Shown here: positions 22,551 to 36,620 of the stretch, piece by piece
How the letters are laid out: every line of letters begins with the position of its first letter
Position numbering within the stretch: position 1 is the stretch's first letter
Source of the DNA: Strigamia acuminata
Taxonomy: Eukaryota; Arthropoda; Chilopoda; Geophilomorpha; Linotaeniidae
DNA length: 64,000 bases
NCBI GenBank assembly: GCA_949358305.1
Contig: OX442314.1
Location: forward strand, 15,989,060 to 16,053,059
Direction of reading: 5' to 3'
Notes under the pieces: generated by a model
What the model saw: the letters and a program-made list of their open reading frames with translations, nothing else
Told to the model about the DNA's origin: nothing
The model's database searches: none
Made by a program: the position numbers and the translations under genes

Positions 22551-24761
22551 TTAATGTTGTCTATTAATGCTAATGTCTGCAATGTTCTTATATATATGCG
22601 GACTTTCATCAATCTTTATATCGTCATCAATCTTTTCGTAGATGTTTGACTCACGGTTCTGACCACAAGTATTTTTCTTATCACCTCTCAATCCACCACT
22701 TCCTACAGGATCAAAGCCAATGTACTCATCTGGAGTTATTTTTGGCAAAGGTCTACTTTTCAAATATTCGCTGTTTGGTGGTAGTTTATAGACCGTAGTT
22801 ATATTTATTGCACTCCCACCGATTTTATCCCTACGTTCGGATTGATCATTTCTTGCAACGGAGACTTCAGAAGAGCCCAATCTTTTCCTTCTCTTCCTCC
22901 ACCTGTAAAAAATTTAAAATAACTTTTATATTTATGTAATTTTCACACATTGACGATTGAAGACAATGCTTACTTACCTCAAGTAAATAACTAAACTTAT
23001 GGTTACGAGTATTGCAAGAACAAAACAAACAACTAATGGTATAATTAAATTGTAAAGTAGACGGGAAACTTTATCTGCAAAAAATCAATAAAAATTGTGT
23101 CGATATAAAGCTACAGCATGGCTACGAAGGAGACTAACCCGAAACAGTTACTGTCACTTCAGAAGACCACTTTGCAGTACCAAGATTGTTCCCAGCAATG
23201 CAAAGATACTGACCATCTATTGATTTAGTTGCACGTAAACTAAACTTCGAGACTCTGTTAATAGCTGACCATTCGTTGCTACTGTAAGGTTTGAATCTCC
23301 ATTCGAAAAGTGGAGGTGGGTTGCCATTCGCTTCGCATACAAAGTTTACGTTTTGACCTACTGTTGCTGCTGTAAAAATTTTCGAAGTAATCTTAACACT
23401 GGTCGTGGCATCTACAATAATTTACAACGTGATTAATTTTAATTTGAATAAAGTGTAGCTTGTTTGGTAGATTACATGAAACATTAAGTTGAAAACTAAT
23501 ACTTTCTCTTGCATTGTAATGTTTTGAAATGCAAGTAATATTTTTCAAATCCAAATAAGGTTTTATTGATAAATCCAGTCTATTTGTGGTCTTTTTCAAC
23601 CTGGGATTTTCCTTTTCGTTTTCAAATGTTGTGTTTCCATTCAGAGTAACGTTTTCTCCTATTTTCCAATACAAATTAGTTTCTGGACTACCAGAGCTAG
23701 TTTCGCAAAAAATAGTGATTTTTTCTTCATTGGTTAGTTTGAGTACGGAATTATTGGTTAGATTGATGCCGTCATACATTAAATTTGGTAATGATGGACG
23801 AACTGAAACATAAACAATGCTAAATATTAAAAAACTGACTGATTGTCGGTGAGAGTGTATGCCTTGGTGGCTTAGTCGGTAGAGCGTGAGTCTCATAATC
23901 TCAAGATCGTGAGTTCGATCCTCACTCAGGGCATTTATTTTCTATAATTTTAAATTACTCGCAAGATAAACATCAGTTCAAATCCATTCATAAATTTTTG
24001 ATGCACTTTCTTGGTAAAAATTAAACGTGAGATTTTCAATTTAGAGCAACAGATTACTTTAATTTTAAGCGTTAAATTGTCTAAACTTAAAAAAAAAATA
24101 ATTACATATAATCCCTTAAGTTATTTACTAATTGCCTTGATGTCTGAGGTGAAACAGCGCGAGTCTCATAATCTCAAGGTCGTAAATCTGATCCTCACCT
24201 AGGGCACTTTTTCTATTCCCTTTTCTTCATTGTAATTCAAACTAATTGACTTCTCAGTGCTTTGCTTACCTATAACCACTAAATGTGCTGTGTTTGACAA
24301 AATTCCATTAGGATAATCTGGTCTTCGAGGAATAAAACATCTCCAGGCTCCTTCATCTCTTGTGATAGTCACATGTCTAATAGCAATGCTGCAATTGCCA
24401 TTTTTAATATCCTCAAGTCGTTCATAATTTGGGTAATAATGCTTTATGTGAACTGGAACTCCATTTAGTTGCCATGAACAGTCGTCTTCACTTATGCTGA
24501 TATTAAAGATGCAAGTAAAAGTAACATTTCCACCTTCTGGTATCAACTGATCAATTGGGTGCAAAGTAAGGTAAGAAACTAAATTTCAAAATAAATAAAA
24601 AATATCTAAATTAAAATAAAATCACCTTCATATACTTGTATGATATTTCACTTTCAACATAAATATCTCACAGCAATCGTGATATATAATGTTATATGAA
24701 ATTATTTACCTGCTGAGGTAATTAATAGGATATGGTATAAGCTAATAATCACTTGTTTCAT
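22551..24761 (-). CDS. Three-Ig transmembrane receptor with tyrosine-motif tail (copy A)
   Basis: Six exons: signal 24761..24710, V-like Ig 24578..24270, second Ig 23802..23476, I-set Ig 23411..23139, membrane 23074..22978, cytoplasmic 22902..22551. Total 1410 nt, 469 residues, all phases agree. The first Ig domain has four cysteines (core pair plus DDCSW and NGNCSI) and DEGAWRC. The third is a typical I-set with GNPPP and GQYLCIAGN. A hydrophobic segment (LIIPLVVCFVLAILVTISLV) is followed by WRKRRKR. The tail contains RPLPKITPDEYIGFDPV, then NIYEKI and PHIYKNI: two YxxI motifs 12 residues apart, ITAM-like but wider than the classical spacing. A signalling receptor is therefore likely; the ligand is unknown. 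A tRNA gene lies in the first Ig-Ig intron. Confidence 0.82.
23861..23933 (+). tRNA. tRNA-Met (CAT), elongator type
   Basis: Cloverleaf: acceptor GCCTTGG pairs with TCAGGGC (two wobbles), D arm around GGCTTAGTCGG, anticodon loop CTCATAA (anticodon CAT), T arm GTGAG-TTCGATC-CTCAC, discriminator A. A run of T follows (TTTATTTT), consistent with a Pol III terminator. Internal A and B boxes are present (GTTCGATCC). It lies antisense inside an intron of the receptor gene. Confidence 0.93.
24134..24206 (+). pseudogene. Decayed tRNA-Met copy
   Basis: GCCTTGA...AGGGCA and the anticodon region GAGTCTCATAATCTCAA are kept, but the D arm is scrambled and the T arm is broken (GTAAA-TCTGATC-CTCAC; B box GTTCGATC changed). 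It is about 270 bp from the intact gene, in the same intron. Probably a non-functional duplicate. Confidence 0.8.
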
Positions 24762-25395
24762 GACCGGTTTGATTGAATATTAGCTTACAAACTATAACGC
24801 CAATATTAACGACTTCAATTTCATTTGTGTAGATCTAATAATATTAAAACACAAAATTATAGATGTAACCTGTCACCAATTTAAAATTATAACTACGGTA
24901 ATCAGCATTTCGACCGTTGTTGAGATTATGGCGCAGTTGAGTATAGGCGTAGCAAAATTGTAATTATACTGCTGTGTTTATTATCAGGCTTGATAAAGAG
25001 TTTTTTTTGTTCGTCAAAGGAACGAAAGATATCGGAAATACGGTTCTTATCGCAGGTCTCACCACATCTGCGTTGCATTTGCAGTTTTTGCAGTTTTTCG
25101 TCCAAAAATGTCAATTTTGCAGAGCAAAATGTATTTTTTAATATAAACGATCATTTTTCACTTAAATTTTCAAATGATTTGTCCAAAGATATAAAAAATG
25201 TAGATTTGCACTCAAAACTGAATTTTTTTTGCCCCCGATTTGCAATTTTTAGTCCAAAAACTCCTTTTTTTTACACAACACCAGTACCATTTTATTGCAA
25301 ATGAAATGAACAAATGATAAAAGAAATTAAACCTACAAATAATGAAACATGATTTTTAAAATAAAATAAAAAAACAAGCGACCCGTATAGTTTTA
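24762..25395. other. Gene-free spacer between receptor copies
   Basis: AT-rich, with poly-T stretches; I see no exon that fits either receptor gene. Confidence 0.4.
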
Positions 25396-27240
25396 TTAAC
25401 AAATTGTTGAAATTGATTTTTTCTTAGAGTTTTCGTAAATGTGTGGCTCCTCGTACAAATTCCCCTCTTGACCCTCTAACTTAATTTCTGGACTAGGAAT
25501 AGGATGATTTTCATCAACTGGATCAAATCCAACATATTGGTCATTATCAATTTCTTCGATTACAGGCAAAGGTCTCCTTGCAATCATGTAACCGTGCGAG
25601 TCGACTAGACATTTCGCTTTCGTTCTATGTTTAAAATTCATTTTCTTTGGTATATTTTTAGATATTTCGCTAACTTTTCCCCTTTCAGAAGTAATAGAAG
25701 GTACACAAATTGTCGCAACAAACTGACGGTTTCCACGCTTGGCACTTTCTCTCTCTAAAAATATCTTCTTTTTTCTTTCCCTGCACAACAATATTTCAAT
25801 AATTCATAATAAAATATATTAATTACAAACAGCAACTAATTAAATGATAGAAAATACCTTAGAACTGCAACTAATATGACTGCAAACAACACAACTATGG
25901 CAAGAGCACAAAATAATGCAGGAATTGTTGCAAAATTTCCAATTAGCTTGTCTTAAAAGAGTAAAATATTCACATCAGCTTAAAGAAATGAATTGAAAAA
26001 AAAGGTACACACACCTGTCACTTTTACTGTCATTTCCTTAGACCACAACATGGACTCCGTGTTACCAGCAAGGCACAAGTATTTCCCTTCCCTCGTTTTT
26101 TCAGCAATTTCTCTAAAAACTGCTTTGTTGCTGATCACCTGCCATTCATTTTTATCGACTGCCTTAAACCGCCATTCAAACTGTGGACGCGGATTACCAT
26201 TTGCTTCACACTCAAAATGAATATCATCACCTTCGTCAACCGATAATACATGACTGGAAATGATTTCCACACTGTTTGTAGCATCTATATAGAAATTGCA
26301 AAGATTCGAGAAAAAAAATTAATTAAAAATAAAAAAAAAACCATTAAAACAATGGTGTTTTCTTTTTCTCACATGTAATATTTAACTTGACAATAAAATT
26401 GCTAGTTTTGTTGATTGAATGCTCGATAATACACATCAGAGTGTGTGTATTCATTTTGTAGTCCATGTGTAAAATAAGAACATTAGTTGTCCTTTGCAAC
26501 TTTTTCGTATCAGCTTCATTGATAATCGTCAGAACACCATAATAACGATCATTTTCGTTCATTTGCCAGTAAATGTTTGACGCAGGACTGCCGTGCGAAG
26601 TTTCACACACAAATGTGCTTCTTTCATTCGCCGAAGCTATCACGTTAACTTCAGAATTGTTCTTGAGTTTGTGCCCGTTGTATGTTAAATAAAGTGATGA
26701 CGGTGGAACTAAAACATAAGAGAAGTTAATTTGCTCAAAAAAGTCGATACTAAATTCTTTATTCTTACCGATGACATCAATACGAGTGTAATTAGACACA
26801 AGACCATCTGGATGGTTAAGAATTAAACACCGCAAATCTCCTTCATCTCTTTCAATATTAACATTAGTTATAGTAAGACTGCAGACACCGTTTTCAATAT
26901 CATTGAAAATCTCGTAGTCTTTTTGACTCTTATTAATGATTCCCCCGTTTTGTAGTTGCCATACGCACGGTTCGGAAATATTCAACCGACAGTCGAGGGT
27001 AACATTTCCTCCTTGTAAAACATCTCGCTTAATAGGATAAATAAAAATGCCATAAGTAACAACTGCAAAATAAACAAGTACTGTTAATTTTTCTACGCCT
27101 TAAACGGAACTACAATGTGATAACTTATCAAAAAATTGACTTAAAATCGATTAAAATTGCAAAATTATTTTATATGCACCTGCAAAAGTACTTAAACACA
27201 ATGCGACACCAGGTAACCGAAACTGTTGTCTTCTATTCAT
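25396..27240 (-). CDS. Three-Ig transmembrane receptor with tyrosine-motif tail (copy B)
   Basis: Six exons matching copy A one by one: signal 27240..27180, V-like Ig 27062..26769, second Ig 26708..26373, I-set Ig 26284..26015, membrane 25951..25858, cytoplasmic 25780..25396. Total 1440 nt, 479 residues. The first domain has the extra cysteine pair (EPCVW, NGVCSL). The third has GNPRPQFEWRF and GKYLCLAGN, like copy A. A membrane segment (ATIPALFCALAIVVLFAVIL) is followed by RERKKK. The tail keeps RPLP, DQYVGFDPV, NLYEEPHIYENS: the same order of tyrosines as copy A but with YEEP and YENS instead of two YxxI, so its signalling partners may differ. Tandem paralogue of the 22551-24761 gene. Confidence 0.82.
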
Positions 27241-27807
27241 ATTCGATCATTTTAAGCCTAGCTTAACACCTTGACGATTTTTCGATAATAGTAAGTGGCT
27301 CTATTTTGCTTAACCTTCGAAAAAGTAGATAATTAACGAGATAGTTAAATGTTAGTTAAGTGTAGTGCACACACGCCTAATATATACTTAATAACACACA
27401 TAAAAACCGTTAAAACTTACATGTTGGCAAAGTCAAAACCAAAGTGTGTTTTAGCTTTGAAAGTAAATTAGGATTTTGCCACAATAAATAATTGATAAGA
27501 TTAGGAAGTCGATAACGGCTTTTTTTCTAAGATAAGGTACGATATTTTTTAGTTTATTGGCAAGGAATAAAAGTACGGTTAAATTAATAGCAAAAGGTTA
27601 ACCGGATAACAATTTTTCTGATACAAGTATCAATAACAATTTATCTTTTACAACCACTTGAAACATTATACAAGATGAAATTTCAGGTCAATAATTTTAA
27701 ACAGCATAATAACATATACAAAAATTTCATACATTATTGACCTTTCATTAACAAACAATTGAATGATCAATACTCAAAATAACCCAATTAAACGAGCAAA
27801 AAAGTGC
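27241..27807. other. Short intergenic region
   Basis: Between two minus-strand genes: upstream of receptor copy B and downstream of the folate enzyme gene. AT-rich; no gene recognised. Confidence 0.4.
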
Positions 27808-31351
<3,544 letters not shown>

Positions 31352-32184
31352 TATCCTCTTCAAGCTTCTGCAACATAAAATTTAAAGTATACAACTAGTA
31401 AATCAGTGGTCGTTAAAGTAATCGATTCATTCGATACTCGGTTCTAGCCGAATAACTTCAGAATATAAACCGGAGAATCGATTACATATGATTGCTTTTT
31501 TGCCTCTTCTTTAACCTCGTTAAATTACATGTGTGTTATTCTTTGGCCTTCATTTGAATTTGAATTTGCGCAGTAACAAATTCTGTCGTTAGGTGTTAGG
31601 CAATCGACAAATCCAGTTTGGTTGGTGTTTACTATTATCAAGGTGTTGAAAAAAGAAGAAAGAAAGTTTGTTTTGTTCGGGCCGGAGAGGCGACCTATAA
31701 AATATAGTTCTAAGACAGATTGGAGTAAAAAAAAATTTTACTCTATGATCACGAATCGACTGAAGAAATTGAGTTAAAATCGATTTTTCATTTTTTAAAT
31801 AAAATATCGCTACTTTAATCTAGGAAAAAAAATCAGACTTTTTTTGATGCAACACTTGAACACTTAGCAACAAAAACTTTTAAATTTTCGGTCACAGTAC
31901 ACTCTGGTGTTGGTTTCTTAAATAATCGAATGAAGTACCCAGAGATGTCTTGCTGTCTTGCTGCATTTGCAATGCATATATATATGTATGTGTGTATGGA
32001 CACAATTCTAAGTTCATTGCAACTTAAACCCAATAATGTGACAACATCAGCAAACAGTAGCGATATGGTCTCACTTAAAATATTGCTTCGTCTCAAAAAT
32101 CTGAATAATTAAATTTTATTGAGTAAAACAAGTTAGCATTATTGCCGAAAGATGGCACAATATGACCATTAATCATTATAAAAG
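31352..32184. other. Upstream region of the folate enzyme gene
   Basis: No exon of a dehydrogenase/cyclohydrolase domain recognised here. The region ends at the inverted repeat that begins the DIRS element. Confidence 0.4.
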
Positions 32185-32401
32185 CATTCACTCTTAGTAA
32201 TCTCCGGCTAAACAGGAGATGGCGCTACTAGTCGGGTTACGTCACTTCCGGTTCTACTAACGGGTTGCGCGGTCAGGTTCGAATTGCTCTACAAGAAAAA
32301 TTTGCTTTTATATCGTTTTTTCCCCTTTTTAATTAAAGGATCTCATATTTTCGAACACCTTTCTAATAATTGTTTCTTTATTAGTTTTATAACATTCTAT
32401 T

Positions 32402-35400
32402 ATGAATTCCCAAGTTATGATTACCGATTCTGGATTCCCTACTTTGAACGACCACGTGGTCCAAAATCTCCAAAATGAGGAGGTCCACGAACCTAACCAC
32501 GAAGAAGAGATCGTAGAAGAGCCACCTTCGCCGAGAAGGATGCAAAATAGGATCGAATGTCTAGCCGACACTGTGTACGAGCTAAAAGACATAATGCAAA
32601 ATTTGCTAACTGCGAAAACGGTCGTCGTTTCGCCGCAGAACACCGCGATGGCTGGGCCAGGTGCTGTACCTACCCCAAAAGCCACTGACGGGACAACTTC
32701 GTTGTTGAACCCCGCAATCGCAGTTCCCCTTGTCGTCACAAGCAAGCCAGTTGACGGTTCAACGGCTCCGACTCCAGCAACCAAAGTTGGTTTTTCGGAT
32801 GTTTCGAAACTTTTGGGCGCCGAGACCAAGTTTGGCGACGCCTGGCCCGCCGAATTAGAGGCTTTGGTAAGCAAATCGCTTTTTGAGACCTCGACGGAAT
32901 TTAGGGATCAATTAGTTGAAAAGCTAATAATCCCTGAAAACGCAAAATACTTGGACCCGCCTAAAGTGGACGGCACTCTGTTTGGAGAAGTGCAGCCTTG
33001 GATAAGGTCGAGAGACACGACGTCTCTAAAACATCAAAAGCTCGTTTTGAAAGCTTACATTCCGCTTGCTTCGGCAATGAAGGACGTAGTGGCGGGAAAT
33101 TTGGACCCCAATTCACTGGTCATCCACCTGGCCGAGGCCATGACGCTGCTGGGCGCAATGAATACGGCGCTAACGTTACGCCGACGTCTGGACTTCGCGG
33201 ACTCGCTCGCACCTAGATACAAGCAGTTTGCAAAAGGGAAGGTTGTTTTCCCATCCGACCTGTTTGGCCCGGATTTGTCGAAGCAGATCAAAGAATTCGA
33301 CGAATTAAAGAAGGTTACTTCCAAGGCCACTTTTGATAAAGCCGAAAATCGCAAGTCCGACAGGGACAAGAATTACCGCCGCTTCCACCCGTACAATAGG
33401 TACGATAATAAATACGATTACAAGCGCTCAGACAACTCAAGAAGTTTCGATTTTAAGCGCCAAAATAGTATGAACATTGTTTGTTCTAATCCTGTAACCG
33501 AGTTTACTAATTCCGATTCTCTTTGCAGATCGGGGGAAGAACCAGCGCGGGAAATCCTACAAGAAGTAGCGACAGAATCACCTGTAATTGAAAATGAAAA
33601 TGTAAGAAATAAAGAGTTGTTCTTTAATTTACACATATCGCATCTGTCCTTTAAGCCAGGGAATTTACAATATTACTTGCCTGTTTGGCGTAAGATCACA
33701 TCCAATCCTTTTGTATTATCTGCCCTGTCGGGCATAAAATTCGATCTAAATTTCGACAAGCTCGTTCACGTTAAAAGAACGGAATATAGAATGAAACTGA
33801 GCGAAACTTCTGCAATTTCCCAAGCTGTGGACAAGCTTTGCCTGCAAGGCATAATTAAACAGGTCGCCCACGTTGAAGGCGAATACTTAAGTCCAATTTT
33901 CGCCGTCCCCAAGCCGGACGGATCTGTACGGATAATTTTAAATCTAAAAAAGTTCAACGAGAGCTTAGAATATCTCCATTTTAAAATGGCCTCGCTTAAA
34001 GATGCGATAAACCTTATGAAAAAGGGTCAATTTATGTTTAAAATCGACCTCACTAACGCCTTTTATTTGTTACCAATTAAAAACGAATTTAAGAAATATG
34101 TACGTTTTTTGTGGCAAGGCCAGTTATACGAATATCAGGTAATGCCAATGGGCTTGGCAAGTGCCCCACGGACCTTTACTAAGGTTATGTGCCCTGTTTT
34201 TTCCGAGTTGAGGACTTGGGGGATTTGCGGAATCCCTTATTTGGACGACGGAATTTTTCTGTGTGATTCCTTTTGCGAGGCTAAAAACGCCTGTATCGAC
34301 GTAATAAATTTTTTTCAAAAATTAGGCCTCTGCATTAACTGGGAAAAATCCGAATTTATTCCCAAAACTAGAATAGAATTTTTAGGATTAACACTAGACT
34401 CTAGAAAAATGGAAGTGTCACTTCCAGAAAGGAAAATCGTAAAAATAACTAAGCTAGCTTCACGCCTTCTCCAATTGGAGAATTTCTCTATTCAGGATTT
34501 GGCCATTTTTATTGGCAATTTAGTTTCCGCCGAGCCAGCGCTTTCTGACGGTTTTTGGAACATAAAGCCCCTGGAATCTTTCAAAACAGGACAGTTGTTC
34601 CTTCATGACCACAACTATAATACTTTAGTTAAAAATTACCCCGACATCAAGGCCGAATTGTCTAGATGGACTAAATTAGAAAATTTCTCCCCCAAAGATC
34701 TAAACCGTCGCGATGTGGATACGGAGGTTTTCACCGACGCCTCCAATTTGGGTTGGGGAGCCAGTTGGAACTCCCGCTCTGCAAATGGCCAGTGGACAGC
34801 TGAGGAAAATGATTTTCACATTAATGTCAAGGAACTTTTGGCCCTCTGGTTCGCCTGGAAGGTTTTTGCCCCCTTTGACGGCAAAAAACACGTTTTGTTT
34901 CATTCCGACAGCTCCACAGTAGTGAGCGTGTTCCGGAACCAGGGCAGTAAGGTCCAGCAACTCCACCATTTTGGTAGACTAGTGTGGGAAGATTCCCAAA
35001 GATTAAATATTGACCTTTCAGTAATTCACATTCCCGGCAAGGAAAACGTTATGGCCGACTATCTGTCGCGTAATTTTTTAACTACGGATGGGGAATGGAG
35101 CTTATCTCCAAAAATGTTTAATAAATTAAAATCCCTATTCGGACTGCCCGAGATTGATCTGTTTGCTACGAGATTAAACCATAAATTACCAAAATATTTT
35201 TCTTGGGGCCCTGACCCCTTCGCTTACAGGATAGATGCGTTCTCCCATTCTTGGAAAGAAACTTTTGCTTACGCCTTTCCTCCTTTTTGTTTAATTTCTA
35301 GGATTTTACAAAAAATCCGCCAGGATCAAGCCACGGTACTTCTAGTAGTACCAAAATGGACCTCACAAGCGTGGTTTGTACCACTGTTGGACTGCTTGGT

Positions 35401-35686
35401 CGCAGTACCAGTGTCCTTTCCGGCCCCAGAACATCTGATGTTGGTTCATCAACCAGAGGCCCAGTTTCCTCTCCAGGCCCTGCAGCTCCTTGGCTGCAAA
35501 GTCAGTGGAGTGACCTCATCGCAGGAGGCTTTTCGCCGGACGCTGCCAACTTGTACTCGGCCGGGTGGAGATCGACAACTGTCAGAACGTACACGGCGGG
35601 AATTAAGAGGTGGACGGAATTTTCTGGTGAAGGGTCACCTTATTCCAATCCACTCCCTCCCAGTCTTGACCCAAACTATCGTTTAA
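32402..35686 (+). CDS. DIRS polyprotein: Gag, reverse transcriptase, RNase H, C-terminal domain (1094 aa)
   Basis: Residues 1-370 are Gag-like, with a charged, Tyr/Arg-rich end. Reverse transcriptase spans about 440-700: IDLTNAFYLLPI near 547, the YLDDG catalytic motif near 613, and FLGLTLDSR. RNase H spans about 770-890 with VFTDASNLGWG, VKELLALWFAWK, HSDSSTVV and DYLSRNF. A region with IDLFATRLNHKLPKYFSW and AYAFPPFCLI follows, typical of the segment between RNase H and recombinase in DIRS and called methyltransferase-like in the literature. The end overlaps the recombinase ORF by about 330 nt in another frame. No internal stops. Ends of mature products unknown. Confidence 0.92.
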   Translation: MNSQVMITDSGFPTLNDHVVQNLQNEEVHEPNHEEEIVEEPPSPRRMQNRIECLADTVYELKDIMQNLLTAKTVVVSPQNTAMAGPGAVPTPKATDGTTSLLNPAIAVPLVVTSKPVDGSTAPTPATKVGFSDVSKLLGAETKFGDAWPAELEALVSKSLFETSTEFRDQLVEKLIIPENAKYLDPPKVDGTLFGEVQPWIRSRDTTSLKHQKLVLKAYIPLASAMKDVVAGNLDPNSLVIHLAEAMTLLGAMNTALTLRRRLDFADSLAPRYKQFAKGKVVFPSDLFGPDLSKQIKEFDELKKVTSKATFDKAENRKSDRDKNYRRFHPYNRYDNKYDYKRSDNSRSFDFKRQNSMNIVCSNPVTEFTNSDSLCRSGEEPAREILQEVATESPVIENENVRNKELFFNLHISHLSFKPGNLQYYLPVWRKITSNPFVLSALSGIKFDLNFDKLVHVKRTEYRMKLSETSAISQAVDKLCLQGIIKQVAHVEGEYLSPIFAVPKPDGSVRIILNLKKFNESLEYLHFKMASLKDAINLMKKGQFMFKIDLTNAFYLLPIKNEFKKYVRFLWQGQLYEYQVMPMGLASAPRTFTKVMCPVFSELRTWGICGIPYLDDGIFLCDSFCEAKNACIDVINFFQKLGLCINWEKSEFIPKTRIEFLGLTLDSRKMEVSLPERKIVKITKLASRLLQLENFSIQDLAIFIGNLVSAEPALSDGFWNIKPLESFKTGQLFLHDHNYNTLVKNYPDIKAELSRWTKLENFSPKDLNRRDVDTEVFTDASNLGWGASWNSRSANGQWTAEENDFHINVKELLALWFAWKVFAPFDGKKHVLFHSDSSTVVSVFRNQGSKVQQLHHFGRLVWEDSQRLNIDLSVIHIPGKENVMADYLSRNFLTTDGEWSLSPKMFNKLKSLFGLPEIDLFATRLNHKLPKYFSWGPDPFAYRIDAFSHSWKETFAYAFPPFCLISRILQKIRQDQATVLLVVPKWTSQAWFVPLLDCLVAVPVSFPAPEHLMLVHQPEAQFPLQALQLLGCKVSGVTSSQEAFRRTLPTCTRPGGDRQLSERTRRELRGGRNFLVKGHLIPIHSLPVLTQTIV

Positions 35687-36489
35687 CGCTCGTCAATACC
35701 GCAAATTTCATCGCCTCAAGATTCAATGAAGGCTTGTCACACTCCTCCATTTCGGGAAGTTTAGCGGCCATCACCGCCGCAGGCTTCATTGACCCGTCAA
35801 TTAGAGCTGATGATCGTATCGCCCGAATTCTAAAAGGAGTTAATAATTTAAGGCCGAACTTACCACGTTATGTGGCCACTTGGGACGTGGGCCTAGCTCT
35901 GAACGCCCTGCGAAAACTCTGGCCGCATGATGATCTCGATTGGAGACAACTCCAAGAAAAACTGCTCATGCTGCTGGCTTTAACAACTGCTGCCAGGGTC
36001 AGCTCGCTGCAAAGTTTTAAAATTTCGGAGATGACAGTCTCAACTGACGCGGTCATTTTCAACCCGAAAACTTTACACAAGCATTCTCGTGTTGGACACC
36101 ATACTGTATTTCGAGTGGCCCCTTATTTGCAAGAACGGGCCATCTGCCCTTTCAAGGCCCTGATGGATTTTTTGGCCAAAACAAATCCGTTACGCAAGGA
36201 CGATGGTTTGTTCTTAAAATTACAACCACCCCATGCCGCACCTACCAAAGATACTGTGCGACGATGGATTAAGGATTTTTTAAAAAAGATCGGCGTCGGT
36301 CAAGAGTTTGGTGCTCATTCGACGCGAGCTGCGGCCACCAGCGCAGCCGCCAGTGTTATTCCGGTACAACAAATATTAGGTGTTGCCGGTTGGACCTCCG
36401 AACAAACATTCGCGAGGTTCTACAACAAAACAATTGTCAACCACAATGCTTTTCAGGAATCAGTCCTAAACAGACCAATTCCAAAATAA
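35356..36489 (+). CDS. DIRS tyrosine recombinase (377 aa)
   Basis: Integrates the circular DNA copy of the element by strand exchange without target duplication. Residues up to about 80 are Ser/Pro-rich and may be translated only as overlap. An N-terminal SAM-like domain (STTVRTYTAGIKRW) is followed by the catalytic domain: the first Arg in TTAARVSSLQ near residue 213, HSTRAA near 321 (HxxR), GWTS, and the nucleophile Tyr in ARFYNK near 355. All catalytic positions are present, so the enzyme looks intact. The start ATG lies inside the upstream ORF; re-initiation or frameshifting would be needed. The real start could be further downstream. Confidence 0.9.
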   Translation: MDLTSVVCTTVGLLGRSTSVLSGPRTSDVGSSTRGPVSSPGPAAPWLQSQWSDLIAGGFSPDAANLYSAGWRSTTVRTYTAGIKRWTEFSGEGSPYSNPLPPSLDPNYRLTLVNTANFIASRFNEGLSHSSISGSLAAITAAGFIDPSIRADDRIARILKGVNNLRPNLPRYVATWDVGLALNALRKLWPHDDLDWRQLQEKLLMLLALTTAARVSSLQSFKISEMTVSTDAVIFNPKTLHKHSRVGHHTVFRVAPYLQERAICPFKALMDFLAKTNPLRKDDGLFLKLQPPHAAPTKDTVRRWIKDFLKKIGVGQEFGAHSTRAAATSAAASVIPVQQILGVAGWTSEQTFARFYNKTIVNHNAFQESVLNRPIPK

Positions 36490-36620
36490 ATTCATAAATA
36501 AAAAATGATTAAACTGAAAAATTGTTAAATTTGTTTTTTCCAAAACATTTTTATTTTTATCCTATGGAAAAAAGTTACCTTTCAAGTCTCCTGTTTAGCC
36601 GGAGATTACTAAGAGTGAAT

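Noticed and set aside
24134-24206. Second functional tRNA
   Set aside because: D arm and T loop pairing are lost; kept only as a pseudogene.
32329-32874. 181-codon minus-strand frame
   Set aside because: Antisense shadow of the DIRS Gag region.
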